NCBI GenBank assembly: GCA_018659375.1
Contig: JABJMO010000052.1
Span: forward strand, 1-33,513
Source: Methanobacteriota archaeon
GTDB lineage: Archaea > Thermoplasmatota > Poseidoniia > Poseidoniales > Poseidoniaceae
Length of the DNA: 33,513 bases
Reading direction: 5' to 3'
Within the stretch, counting starts at the first letter, position 1. Every line of letters starts with the position of its first letter. The position numbers were made by a program, and so were the translations under genes. Below, piece after piece: positions 16,311-24,660 of this stretch. The notes under the pieces are model-generated. The model had not been told where the DNA came from, did not search any database, and saw only the letters and a list, made by a program, of their open reading frames with translations.

Positions 16311-18098
16311 ATGGAAAACATTGCCAACGATTTCACAATTAATATTGCAACAGCAAACGGTACAGGTTCACAATCAGCGAATCTCATTTTACTTCAATCT
16401 CTATTTGAGATGGGTGTGCCTGTTAGCGGAAAAAATCTGTTCCCATCTAATATCTCTGGTTTACCCACATGGTACATAATTAGGCTTTCAGACCATGGTT
16501 ATCAGGCACCAGGCAATCGTACTGACATCCAAGTACTGGTTAATCCAGCAACTTGGGAAGAGGATTTAGCGGCATTAGAACCCGGTACTGTAGTTGTGTG
16601 GAACGAGAATTCAAAGCTTGAGATGAACCGTGAAGACATTGTCTCATATCCAATCCCAATGAATCAGATTGCGCGTAAGATTAATCCAAAACTGGCGAAG
16701 TTAATCACTAACATTGTCTATGTTGGTGCGCTTGCCGAGATTCTAGGAATCGAACAAACAGCCTTGGAATCTGCTGTCAAGAAACAATTCAAAGGTAAAG
16801 CCTCGGCAATTGAATTAAACACTACTGCGCTAGAAATGGGCAGAACATACTTTCGTGAAAACCTGTCCAAGCAAGACCCATACATAGTAGAAGAACGAGT
16901 AATAGAAACTCCACAATTCTTTGTTGAAGGCAATGAAGCAATCGCTCTGGGCGCATTATTTGGTGGCGCCCAACTATTAGCATGGTATCCAATTACCCCC
17001 TCATCATCACTGGCTGAGGGCATGATTGAGTGGATTCCACAGATTAGAACTAATGATGATGGAGAATCTACCTGTGCTGTAATTCAAGCAGAAGATGAAC
17101 TAGCAGCTGCTGGCATGGTTCTTGGCTCCGGTTGGGCCGGAGGCAGAGGCATGACTGCAACTTCAGGACCAGGAATTTCATTAATGCAGGAATTTATTGG
17201 TCTCGCATATTTTGCGGAAATCCCATCCGTATTTTGGGATGTTTGCAGAGTAGGGCCCTCAACTGGCCTGCCAACTAGAACTCAACAATCAGACATTACT
17301 ATGCTTTACGAAGGCAGTCACGGTGATACACAACACATTGTACTGTTCCCTGGCACAGTAGAAGAATGTTTTGAATTCGGTTGGCGAGCCTTCGATTATA
17401 CCGAAAGATTCCAAACACCGGTATTTGGTATGAGCGATTTAGATCTAGGGATGAACCGTTGGGCTTGTTCAGGATTCGAGTACCCCACTCAAGAAATGGA
17501 TAGAGGGAAAGTTGTTCGAGACCGTGATGTGTTTGAAGCCTTTGAAGAATTTGGCAGGTATCTTGATGTCGATGGCGATGGAATACCATACAGAACTCTT
17601 CCCGGCTCCGGCATGGCACCTATCTTGTACCGAGGAACTGGACACAACCCAATGGGAGTATATTCGGAAAAGCCGCATGATTATCTACAATTAATGACTA
17701 GATTGCGCACAAAGATTGACAGTGCTAGAGACCAACTACCTGCACCTATTTTACGTGAAGAGAAAGAATGTGAAATCGGAATAGTTTATCTTGGCAGCAT
17801 GGAAAATACCATCCAAGAAATTGATGACATACTCGAAGCGACTGGTATCAAAGTTAGCCAATGTAGACTAAGAGCGCTACCAGCACACAGTGAAATCGAG
17901 AATTTCATTGACCGACATGAAAAAACAATTGTGTTAGAAATTAATCGAGACGGGCAATTGTATGGCATATTAAGAAAGGAGATCCCAATCCATTTAGTAC
18001 CCAAATTGCTCAGCGTAGCATACTCAGACGGCATGCCGCCAAGAGGAAAAATTTACGCTGATTTGATTCTAAAAACTTTGAAGGAGGGGCAATTATGA
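16311..18098 (+). CDS. korA: 2-oxoacid:ferredoxin oxidoreductase alpha subunit (gamma-alpha fusion, probably 2-oxoglutarate)
   Basis: 595 residues. The N-terminal 190 residues are the gamma domain (I-A-T-A-N-G-T-G-S-Q-S-A-N, then V-S-G-K-N-L-F-P-S-N-I-S-G-L-P) fused to the alpha domain. This is the two-subunit layout of aerobic archaea and many bacteria. The alpha domain carries the Y-P-I-T-P-S-S-S motif at 226-233 and the A-A-A-G-M-V-L-G-S-G-W-A-G-G-R-G-M-T signature. The complex oxidatively decarboxylates a 2-oxoacid to acyl-CoA and reduces ferredoxin. 2-oxoglutarate is the likely substrate because of the neighbouring aconitase, but pyruvate cannot be excluded from sequence alone. The stop overlaps the korB start (ATGA). 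Confidence 0.95.
   Translation: MENIANDFTINIATANGTGSQSANLILLQSLFEMGVPVSGKNLFPSNISGLPTWYIIRLSDHGYQAPGNRTDIQVLVNPATWEEDLAALEPGTVVVWNENSKLEMNREDIVSYPIPMNQIARKINPKLAKLITNIVYVGALAEILGIEQTALESAVKKQFKGKASAIELNTTALEMGRTYFRENLSKQDPYIVEERVIETPQFFVEGNEAIALGALFGGAQLLAWYPITPSSSLAEGMIEWIPQIRTNDDGESTCAVIQAEDELAAAGMVLGSGWAGGRGMTATSGPGISLMQEFIGLAYFAEIPSVFWDVCRVGPSTGLPTRTQQSDITMLYEGSHGDTQHIVLFPGTVEECFEFGWRAFDYTERFQTPVFGMSDLDLGMNRWACSGFEYPTQEMDRGKVVRDRDVFEAFEEFGRYLDVDGDGIPYRTLPGSGMAPILYRGTGHNPMGVYSEKPHDYLQLMTRLRTKIDSARDQLPAPILREEKECEIGIVYLGSMENTIQEIDDILEATGIKVSQCRLRALPAHSEIENFIDRHEKTIVLEINRDGQLYGILRKEIPIHLVPKLLSVAYSDGMPPRGKIYADLILKTLKEGQL
18081..18087 (+). promoter_or_regulatory. Shine-Dalgarno AAGGAGG of korB
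   Basis: AAGGAGG with a seven-base spacer before the ATG at 18095, lying inside the end of korA. Together with the four-base ATGA overlap it indicates translational coupling of the two subunits. Confidence 0.75.
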
Positions 18099-19150
18099 GT
18101 GAAAAGCGAGAACGCCCAGCAAGAACTGTAAAACTAAATGTGATCAATGAGCCTAAGGACAGTTATACCGGTGGGAAATCATCTCTTTGTCCTGGTTGCG
18201 GTCACGACCAAATTTCAAATGTAATAATTAACGCAGCGTGGGAAAACGGCATTAAACCTCATAAAATAGCTAAAATGTCCGGTATTGGTTGTTCTTCCAA
18301 GACACCTGCTTACTATCTTGGACAATCTCATGGCTTCAATACTGTCCACGGCAGAATGCCATCTGTAAGTACAGGAGCATACGCAGTAAACAAGGACTTG
18401 CTATACATTGGAGTATCTGGTGATGGTGATTCTGCATCTATTGGAATAGGCCAACTTATTCACGCCATTAGAAGAAACATGGACATGGTTTACGTTTTGG
18501 AAAATAACGGAGTTTACGGTCTAACAAAAGGGCAATATTCTGCTACTGCAGATATTGGTTCGAAAAAGAAGAAAGGGCCAATCAATAAAACGCAGCCTAT
18601 TGACCTATGCGCACTAGCAATCAACCTCGGATGTACCTTTGTTGCCAGATCTTTTTCTGGTTCTAAAAAACAATTAAACGCACTGCTAAAGGCGGCCATG
18701 TCGCACAAAGGCTTCGCACTAATCGACGTAATATCACCCTGTGTAACATTCAACAATAACGATGAATCAATGAAATCTTATGGCTACGTTAAAGAAAATG
18801 AAGTTACTCTACACATGACTGATTATATCCCACATTTCAACCCAATTACCGAAGTTGAAGTCCCTGAAGGACATTTCAGAGACATAACTTTGCATGACGG
18901 GTCCACAATTAGACTAGAAACAATTTCTGATGAACACGACCCGAGTAATGCTGTTGCGGCACTAACTGCACTGCATGAAGCAGAGACTGATGCAAAGCAC
19001 GTAACTGGTCTATTGTATTTTGACAACACTAAAGCATCATTAATCGAAGACTTGGGACTGGTCGATACAGCACTTATCGATGTTCCAGATTCAGAACTAA
19101 GGCCAGGAAAAGATATGTTGAATAAAATTAATTCAGCATTCCTTTCTTGA
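18095..19150 (+). CDS. korB: 2-oxoacid:ferredoxin oxidoreductase beta subunit
   Basis: 351 residues. This subunit binds thiamine diphosphate and one [4Fe-4S] cluster and passes electrons to ferredoxin. Signatures are S-L-C-P-G-C-G-H-D near residue 30, I-G-C-S-S-K-T-P-A-Y near 65, the ThDP/Mg motif G-D-G-D-S-A-S-I-G-I-G-Q from about 109 to E-N-N-G-V-Y-G-L-T-K-G-Q, and a later C-V-T-F-N-N; these supply the four expected cysteines. The C-terminal 60 residues include L-L-Y-F-D-N-T, matching the family's usual end. Overlaps korA by four bases. It lies immediately upstream of a DUF2135-like gene that has its own possible promoter. Confidence 0.95.
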   Translation: MSEKRERPARTVKLNVINEPKDSYTGGKSSLCPGCGHDQISNVIINAAWENGIKPHKIAKMSGIGCSSKTPAYYLGQSHGFNTVHGRMPSVSTGAYAVNKDLLYIGVSGDGDSASIGIGQLIHAIRRNMDMVYVLENNGVYGLTKGQYSATADIGSKKKKGPINKTQPIDLCALAINLGCTFVARSFSGSKKQLNALLKAAMSHKGFALIDVISPCVTFNNNDESMKSYGYVKENEVTLHMTDYIPHFNPITEVEVPEGHFRDITLHDGSTIRLETISDEHDPSNAVAALTALHEAETDAKHVTGLLYFDNTKASLIEDLGLVDTALIDVPDSELRPGKDMLNKINSAFLS

Positions 19151-19172
19151 AATGACCGGGGAACCAATCTGC

Positions 19173-19180
19173 AATATATG
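19173..19180 (+). promoter_or_regulatory. Possible TATA box of the YfaP/DUF2135-like gene
   Basis: AATATATG is centred about 25 bases before the ATG at 19201, and there is no Shine-Dalgarno between them. This fits leaderless initiation separate from korAB. Confidence 0.4.
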
Positions 19181-19200
19181 AGCAGTTTGCATACACCTCC

Positions 19201-20160
19201 ATGGGACCACTCATTGTGAGCGGCATCGGTTTAGCAGCATCTGCTACGCTGTATACGGCTTACAAACTAAATAAACGCAGAAATATGCGTCTACTTAGAG
19301 AGGCAAGGAGGAGAAAATACGCACCCGACCTCCCTCCACTAAATAATGCCAACACAACGACTACAGTTATTGCTCAAGATGAAGCCTCAACAGAGAACCA
19401 TCCGCCTGTTGAAAGAACTGTACAGATCGAGGAATTAGATGAAAAACAGTACGACCAATGGAAAACCAGAGATGGTGAGCGAAATACCAACATCATGGAA
19501 CTTCGCTTAATTTTGGAAGACATTATCGGCGAACTTCCCGAAATTGCCGAAGTTGTTGAAGATGACCTTACTGATGAAGAGCGCATTATGGAACTAGCCG
19601 CCAGAGGCGAGTGGATTGAAGAAAATGAAGATGAGTTAGAAGAACACGCCACATTTGTTGAAACTGAAATGGTTGGTTCGGGTATCATTGTCGAAGAAGC
19701 CCCACCTGAAAATGACGACATGGACGAAAGACTTGAGCGTGAAGGTGGCAAATCTGGTGCGGTGCAAGTATCACTGGCATGGGATGATTACAACGATTTA
19801 GACTTGCATCTGTTTTGTCCATCTGGTGAAAGAATATATTTCAATAACAAAGAAAGTGAATGCGGCGGAGAACTTGACGTTGATATGAACGTAAAACCAG
19901 TTAGTAATAATCCGGTTGAGAATGTGGTGTGGACTAAAAATCCACCAAAGGGTACTTACAAAGTTGGTGTCCATTTCTACAAACATCATCGAAAACGCCG
20001 TACTAAAAAGAAAACTAAATATCGATTAAGGGTGTCTATATTTGGTAAAGTGCAGGAATATTCTGGTATGATAAAATACGGCTCAGCCATGCAAATGGTG
20101 ACTGGGTTTACCATTGGCAAGCAGGATGATCTTGCCAAGAAATATGAATCTTTTGACTAG
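19201..20160 (+). CDS. Membrane-anchored YfaP/DUF2135-like protein
   Basis: 319 residues. A short hydrophobic N-terminus (G-P-L-I-V-S-G-I-G-L-A-A-S-A-T-L-Y) followed by K-x-N-K-R-R could be an N-terminal anchor. Residues about 45-180 are strongly acidic and helical (E-D-I-I-G-E-L-P-E-I-A-E-V-V-E-D-D). Residues about 185-300 match the YfaP/DUF2135 beta-sandwich: V-S-L-A-W-D-D-Y-N-D-L-D-L-H-L-F-C-P-S-G-E-R-I, then E-C-G-G-E-L-D-V-D-M-N, P-V-E-N-V-V-W and P-P-K-G-T-Y-K-V-G-V. That domain has no established molecular function; the conserved Asp residues may bind a metal ion. Between P-P-K-G-T-Y and the end lies a lysine/arginine-rich loop (H-H-R-K-R-R-T-K-K-K-T-K), unusual against the acidic remainder. 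Function unknown. Confidence 0.85.
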   Translation: MGPLIVSGIGLAASATLYTAYKLNKRRNMRLLREARRRKYAPDLPPLNNANTTTTVIAQDEASTENHPPVERTVQIEELDEKQYDQWKTRDGERNTNIMELRLILEDIIGELPEIAEVVEDDLTDEERIMELAARGEWIEENEDELEEHATFVETEMVGSGIIVEEAPPENDDMDERLEREGGKSGAVQVSLAWDDYNDLDLHLFCPSGERIYFNNKESECGGELDVDMNVKPVSNNPVENVVWTKNPPKGTYKVGVHFYKHHRKRRTKKKTKYRLRVSIFGKVQEYSGMIKYGSAMQMVTGFTIGKQDDLAKKYESFD

Positions 20161-20215
20161 GACAAATATCAACTGCAGGCGATAGATTTAATTCAAAAGA
20201 TTCAAAATTAAAGTT

Positions 20216-20455
20216 ATGAGCAAACGTGAGAGTTTTTGGCCCCTAGCTATATTTTGGGCTGTTGCTCTTGCTTACATAATTTACACTTTCAAGCCATTTG
20301 ACGCAGATTGGAATGAGGATTACAATATTCTGTTCTGTTTATTTGCTGGTTGTTTCCTGCTAATAATCGTGTTACTATTCGGGACAATCTCTAACGTTAC
20401 TCAATCCGCGTTGAGAGTAAAATTCCCAGCCGAGCAATCACTTGAGGAAGAATAA
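20216..20455 (+). CDS. Small two-helix membrane protein
   Basis: 79 residues with two membrane segments, W-P-L-A-I-F-W-A-V-A-L-A-Y-I-I-Y (about 8-25) and I-L-F-C-L-F-A-G-C-F-L-L-I-I-V-L-L-F (about 38-56), joined by an acidic loop, and an acidic EEE end. A weak A/T-rich TATA candidate (GATTTAAT) is about 30 bases before the ATG. It follows the DUF2135-like gene by 55 bases and precedes the opposing tRNA. No family recognised; composition and placement make it a credible gene. Confidence 0.65.
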   Translation: MSKRESFWPLAIFWAVALAYIIYTFKPFDADWNEDYNILFCLFAGCFLLIIVLLFGTISNVTQSALRVKFPAEQSLEEE

Positions 20456-20468
20456 TTTTCTACACAGT

Positions 20469-20544
20469 TGGTAGTCCCTCTCGGATTTGAACCGAGGTCG
20501 GGGGAACCAGAATCCTCCATGATGGACCGCTACACTAAGGGACT
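20469..20544 (-). tRNA. trnQ: tRNA-Gln (anticodon CUG), 3' CCA encoded
   Basis: On the minus strand the acceptor AGUCCCU pairs perfectly with AGGGACU, followed by discriminator A and an encoded CCA. The D arm is GUG/CAU with an 11-base loop. The anticodon loop UUCUGGU gives CUG in positions 34-36 with U33. The variable region is CGAC, and the T arm CUCGG-UUCAAAU-CCGAG is perfect. The anticodon stem GAGGA/UCCCC has one A-C mismatch at its second pair (28-42). The A-starting acceptor with GGGACU is typical of archaeal tRNA-Gln. No intron is present. The gene stands alone, opposing both neighbours. Confidence 0.93.
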
Positions 20545-20613
20545 ATGTCCATCGCTAATGTGTTGTCTTTTTCAACTAAGCGGTAATTTAGGATATTATC
20601 TGTCGGTGATTGA

Positions 20614-20620
20614 TTTATTA
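20614..20620 (+). promoter_or_regulatory. Possible TATA box of the acidic lipoprotein gene
   Basis: TTTATTA at -30 to -24 from the ATG at 20644, preceded by GA-rich bases, with no Shine-Dalgarno before the start. This fits a leaderless transcript. Confidence 0.45.
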
Positions 20621-20643
20621 AGCAACAGTAGTTGGATTAATTC

Positions 20644-23600
20644 ATGAAGAAAATATTAGCAGTGCTTTTTGCCTGTTCTATTGTTATGGCCGGATGTATG
20701 GATTTAACTGACGAAGATATTGACGCAATCGTCGACGCAATTGTTGAAATCCCTGGCTGTAATGCCGACGAAACTGCCTATAATTATGATGTCAATGCAA
20801 CAAATAACAATGCATGTTTGACTGAAATGATGCTAAAAGAGTCCATTTCGGAATTCATTACAACAGTTGGATCACAACCTGCCGCAGACAAAACAATTGG
20901 AATTATGCAAGAAGGTTCAGACGGAGCAGGTGGTGACTGGGAATCTGTTGAGGTTACTAGCCCTTCAGGATTATACAAAAGTATGGATGTAGATATGGGC
21001 GTATTCGCTTGGTCACAATCTGAACTAATCACTGCTGCTGCAGATGGCACTACGCTGATACAGGTGGATTGGGATGGAAATGAAATGTTGATGAACAGCG
21101 CAGTAGAATATAATTCATTGGCTACATCATTGAATGGCAGTAACATGGACGATGATGGCATGGATATAGATATGGGTATGGACGGTATGGAAATGCCTAG
21201 CGCTGAGATACCAGAAGATTTTGACCCTTCACAGGCATTATATGAAGCAGGATTGAGTACAGACAATGGCTACTCATTCTCTACAACGATGGAAGATGAA
21301 ATGGACAATTCAATGACTATGACCTTCACACTCGGTATGGATTTCTTAGTTGATTCCGTGACTATGATAGAAACCACGGATGGACAAACTTCAATTTCAA
21401 CTATTACCATGATGGATGAGCAAACTTCGCTGAATTACCTAAATATTAATCCTAACTTGCCTTACGAGGCATTACCATTTACTCTATCACCTATGGATGG
21501 TATGGATGATGGAGACGGCGATGATGGACAGGGCAACTCAGAAATCAACGCAGCTCTTACCGATAATTGGGCAAGCAGTCTAAATGATTATTCAACTCCT
21601 GAATTTTCAATTTATACTGGTTTTGAAAATGTAAATACAGTTCATTTTGACCTCTATGACATGGATGGAAATTCGATAACATCAATGACTATCCAGCCTA
21701 CAGAATTCACAGACATGGGTGATGGCTATATGATCTACTACGTAGACATAAACCACTTGTTAACTGATGTAGGATGCTACACTCTTATAGCGGCTGTTAT
21801 CACCAACGATGACGTCGAGATACAGTGGGTTCGTGAAGATATCTGTAATTATGGTGATGACAATGATCCAGGAGAGGATGAAGTCTTTGTTTGTGACAAC
21901 GGTAATGAAATCCCTGCAGACTATGTCAATGACGGGGACAATGATTGCGGTGACGGGTCTGATGAATATGATTATGAAGAACAGTTTGTCTTTGAATGCC
22001 TATACATTACCGTTAACGACAACCTAGTCTATGATAGTGAGGGTATATTTGACAAAGAATCTTCATGGGATGAAACTGGGCTTGACGATTCGATGTGCTA
22101 TACTGAAGTAGAAAACCCAGATGATTACCAAGTAGTAGACAATGGAATCAACAATCTACCAAGTAACTTTTCAGCCTGGGATGATGATGAAGAGGGGGAC
22201 CCCGAAAAAATGTCTATTGGAGATGATAATTACATTTACCTAATTGAAGCAGAAAACCCTGATGACTGTGATGGCATTTATGACCAATCTACCGATGAAT
22301 GTACAAACCCAACTGGAGTCATGATTTCCGAAACCAACGAACAGATAATGACATGGACAATGACTTATGAATCTAGTTTCAACTGTCTAGATGGTGAACA
22401 AATCATGCACGAATATGCCAACGACGGAAACGATGATTGTGATGATGGAACCGATGAGCCAAGTTATCAAGACGGGTACGAAACTTCGTATTATGAGTGT
22501 TATGATGGCAGCTATATCTTGATATCTCAAGTAAATGACGGAATTGAAGACTGTCAAACCAGCGGTGAGGATGAAACAGGAATCATCGAGATAAATATCA
22601 CTGTATTATATCAATTCAACCCAGATACTGGTAGCGGATTGATAGTAGCAATCCAATCTGATGATCATGACGACGAAGATGAAGGTCCCGATGACCACGG
22701 CCATGATGATGAACCAATGTTCACCTGTACAAATGGTGATGAGATTCCGGTGTTCTTAGTAAACAACGGAGAAACCGAATGTGATGGCTCTGATGAGCAA
22801 CAATACGACAGCGAGGGCAATGAGATAAACTCTTTCACTTGCATGGATGGTAGTCAAGTTTGGATTTATCAGGTTAACGATGGTATCCAAGATTGTCCAG
22901 ATGGAGATGATGAATCAATGGATGACGATTATGACCTCGTTACCCCGTCAGAACTCTTATCGATTACAGACACTGACGAAAGTGGTACAATGAGTCTTGA
23001 TGAATTCAATGCCACTTTTGGTGAGGAAATGGATGTAAATGATCCAACATTCGCCGAGATATTTGCCGATAACGATTATGATAATTCGGGGGACCTAGAT
23101 ATCGAAGAACTTGAAGGGTTTATTTATGAATTAGATGATTACGTAGAAAATGGCGATGATGACGAAAATTTGCTATTTGAGGCTGATACCGACGGAAGCG
23201 AAGGCATGAGTTTCGCAGAATTTGAAGTAGTGTTTAGCGACGGTGCTGGCGATGAAATTTCACAAGATATGATTTCTGACCTACAAGAAATCTTCAACAA
23301 TAGTGATTTGGATGATTCAGGCGAATTAGAACTGGATGAAATGGAACAGTTTGTGACAGACGTCGATGATTACATGATGTCCCTAGAAGATGGAGAGGAA
23401 ATGAATGGTGCGGAAGCCCGAGATGGGCATGATGACAACGGTAATGATGGAATAGATGATTCTGGAGCTCCTACAGCAGATGAACTAATCAATATGACAG
23501 ATACTGATGATAGTGGAACAATGAGCTTTGATGAATTCATTGCATTCATGAATTCTCCAGACCCTGATGGTGGAGGGGAAGATGATGAGTCATTGCCACA

Positions 23601-24342
23601 ATCTATGGTCGACGAAATCAATGCCATATTCGATAACAATGATGCCGATCAGTCTGGTGATTTAGACCTCGATGAACTAGACCAATTTATTCTTGACATA
23701 GATGAGTACTTCATATCAATAGAAAGCGGTGATGGTGAAATGTTTACTTGTGACAATGGTGACGAAGTCCCTGCAGACTACGTCGATGACGGGGACAACG
23801 ACTGTGGCGACTGGTCTGACGAGCCAAACCATAACGATAACGGCGATGATGGAATGGACGATGGACATGATGACAACGGTAATGATGGACACAACGACCA
23901 TGGTGAGCATGGCAGTATGTTTGACTGGATGATTAGCAACTCACACGACATGCCTATGGAAGGTTCATTTAGCGACTATTCAATTGTTCTAGCAATGTGT
24001 ACAATGGATGGAAGTGATAGCTCTGATGACATGATGGGTATGGGAGAATCATCAACTATGGACTGTGAAGATGATTTAATGAAGGTCTCTGTTACTGATG
24101 CAATGACTCTAGATGCTGTTGTAATGTTCCATGATGCTGATATGTCAGGTACTATTTCTGACGGTGACATGGTTCACATTAGCCCAGATGTTGATGTTGA
24201 TGGCGACTGGAATATGGTTAGACTATATTCAACATCTGCTGACGCTTACTCTGATGAGAACCCAATGCAAACTCCTGGTTTCTCAAGCATGATTGGAATA
24301 GTTGCGTTACTTGGTGCTGCTTTACTGACTCGTAGAGACTGA
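20644..24342 (+). CDS. Acidic calcium-binding lipoprotein with LDL-receptor-A-like repeats, EF-hands and PGF-CTERM-like tail
   Basis: 1232 residues, rich in Asp/Glu/Gly/Asn. M-K-K then a hydrophobic core and V-M-A-G-C make a lipobox with lipidation site C18. Residues about 37-58 carry a G-C-N-x-D-E-T-A-Y-N-Y-D-x-N-A-T motif closed by a Cys, known from secreted proteins of marine bacteria. Six LDLa-like repeats of form F-x-C-x2-G-x2-I/V ... N-D-G-x2-D-C-x-D-G-S-D-E lie near 413, 579, 616, 693, 731 and 1034, each keeping two cysteines rather than six. Six EF-hand loops, as three pairs, lie at about 775, 807, 846, 886, 951 and 996 (D-T-D-x-S-G-T-M-S-x-D-E-F and D-N-D-x-D-x-S-G-D-L-D). The C-terminus has P1211-G-F, a hydrophobic segment and RRD, matching the archaeosortase PGF-CTERM signal. 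Probably an extracellular calcium-dependent binding protein; the ligand is unknown. Confidence 0.92.
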   Translation: MKKILAVLFACSIVMAGCMDLTDEDIDAIVDAIVEIPGCNADETAYNYDVNATNNNACLTEMMLKESISEFITTVGSQPAADKTIGIMQEGSDGAGGDWESVEVTSPSGLYKSMDVDMGVFAWSQSELITAAADGTTLIQVDWDGNEMLMNSAVEYNSLATSLNGSNMDDDGMDIDMGMDGMEMPSAEIPEDFDPSQALYEAGLSTDNGYSFSTTMEDEMDNSMTMTFTLGMDFLVDSVTMIETTDGQTSISTITMMDEQTSLNYLNINPNLPYEALPFTLSPMDGMDDGDGDDGQGNSEINAALTDNWASSLNDYSTPEFSIYTGFENVNTVHFDLYDMDGNSITSMTIQPTEFTDMGDGYMIYYVDINHLLTDVGCYTLIAAVITNDDVEIQWVREDICNYGDDNDPGEDEVFVCDNGNEIPADYVNDGDNDCGDGSDEYDYEEQFVFECLYITVNDNLVYDSEGIFDKESSWDETGLDDSMCYTEVENPDDYQVVDNGINNLPSNFSAWDDDEEGDPEKMSIGDDNYIYLIEAENPDDCDGIYDQSTDECTNPTGVMISETNEQIMTWTMTYESSFNCLDGEQIMHEYANDGNDDCDDGTDEPSYQDGYETSYYECYDGSYILISQVNDGIEDCQTSGEDETGIIEINITVLYQFNPDTGSGLIVAIQSDDHDDEDEGPDDHGHDDEPMFTCTNGDEIPVFLVNNGETECDGSDEQQYDSEGNEINSFTCMDGSQVWIYQVNDGIQDCPDGDDESMDDDYDLVTPSELLSITDTDESGTMSLDEFNATFGEEMDVNDPTFAEIFADNDYDNSGDLDIEELEGFIYELDDYVENGDDDENLLFEADTDGSEGMSFAEFEVVFSDGAGDEISQDMISDLQEIFNNSDLDDSGELELDEMEQFVTDVDDYMMSLEDGEEMNGAEARDGHDDNGNDGIDDSGAPTADELINMTDTDDSGTMSFDEFIAFMNSPDPDGGGEDDESLPQSMVDEINAIFDNNDADQSGDLDLDELDQFILDIDEYFISIESGDGEMFTCDNGDEVPADYVDDGDNDCGDWSDEPNHNDNGDDGMDDGHDDNGNDGHNDHGEHGSMFDWMISNSHDMPMEGSFSDYSIVLAMCTMDGSDSSDDMMGMGESSTMDCEDDLMKVSVTDAMTLDAVVMFHDADMSGTISDGDMVHISPDVDVDGDWNMVRLYSTSADAYSDENPMQTPGFSSMIGIVALLGAALLTRRD

Positions 24343-24370
24343 AGTTAAAAACTGACTTGTAACTTCATCA

Positions 24371-24565
24371 TTAGATGGAGACAAAGCGGAACATGACCTT
24401 AGATACTGCAGAGACCATGAGGATAATCATGAACGAACCAATAGCCCAACGGGCCCAAGGACGCTCAGGTTTTGCTGGAGGCCAAGGGTCAAATCCAAGC
24501 CGCTCAGCCTCATCGACAAGTGCGGCAAGTTCAGCCAGTTCTTCCTCAACACTCTGTGCAGGCAT
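24371..24565 (-). CDS. Small single-helix membrane protein
   Basis: 64 residues from the ATG at 24565; in-frame ATGs at 24592 and 24619 would add 9 or 18 residues of unconvincing sequence. The N-terminal half is an acidic amphipathic helix (V-E-E-E-L-A-E-L-A-A-L-V-D-E-A-E-R-L-G) followed by a Trp/Pro-rich F-D-P-W-P-P-A-K-P-E-R-P-W segment and one membrane helix near the C-terminus. No family recognised. It lies 28 bases after the lipoprotein gene on the opposite strand and diverges from the SDR gene. The regular heptad-like helix and membrane segment argue for a real gene over the overlapping plus-strand frame. Confidence 0.6.
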   Translation of the reverse strand: MPAQSVEEELAELAALVDEAERLGFDPWPPAKPERPWARWAIGSFMIILMVSAVSKVMFRFVSI

Positions 24566-24660
24566 TGTATGACGGTTGATTGGGTCATACATCAATATGA
24601 GTGACGAATTGACAAACATAATGTTTTAACTCAGAACCTTGAGAATATGCTGGTGATGTT

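Noticed and set aside
16166-16387. Upstream extension of the cyclophilin with a hydrophobic stretch resembling a signal peptide
   Set aside because: It would overlap the korA start on the other strand. The shorter form begins with a charged domain and has its own internal membrane helix.
20461-20545. Possible attachment site or integrated element at the tRNA
   Set aside because: No duplicated tRNA 3' end, integrase or compositional shift is visible nearby.
24375-24572. Plus-strand 65-codon frame opposite the small membrane protein
   Set aside because: Ser/Ala low complexity with no domain; the minus-strand frame has a regular helix and a membrane segment.
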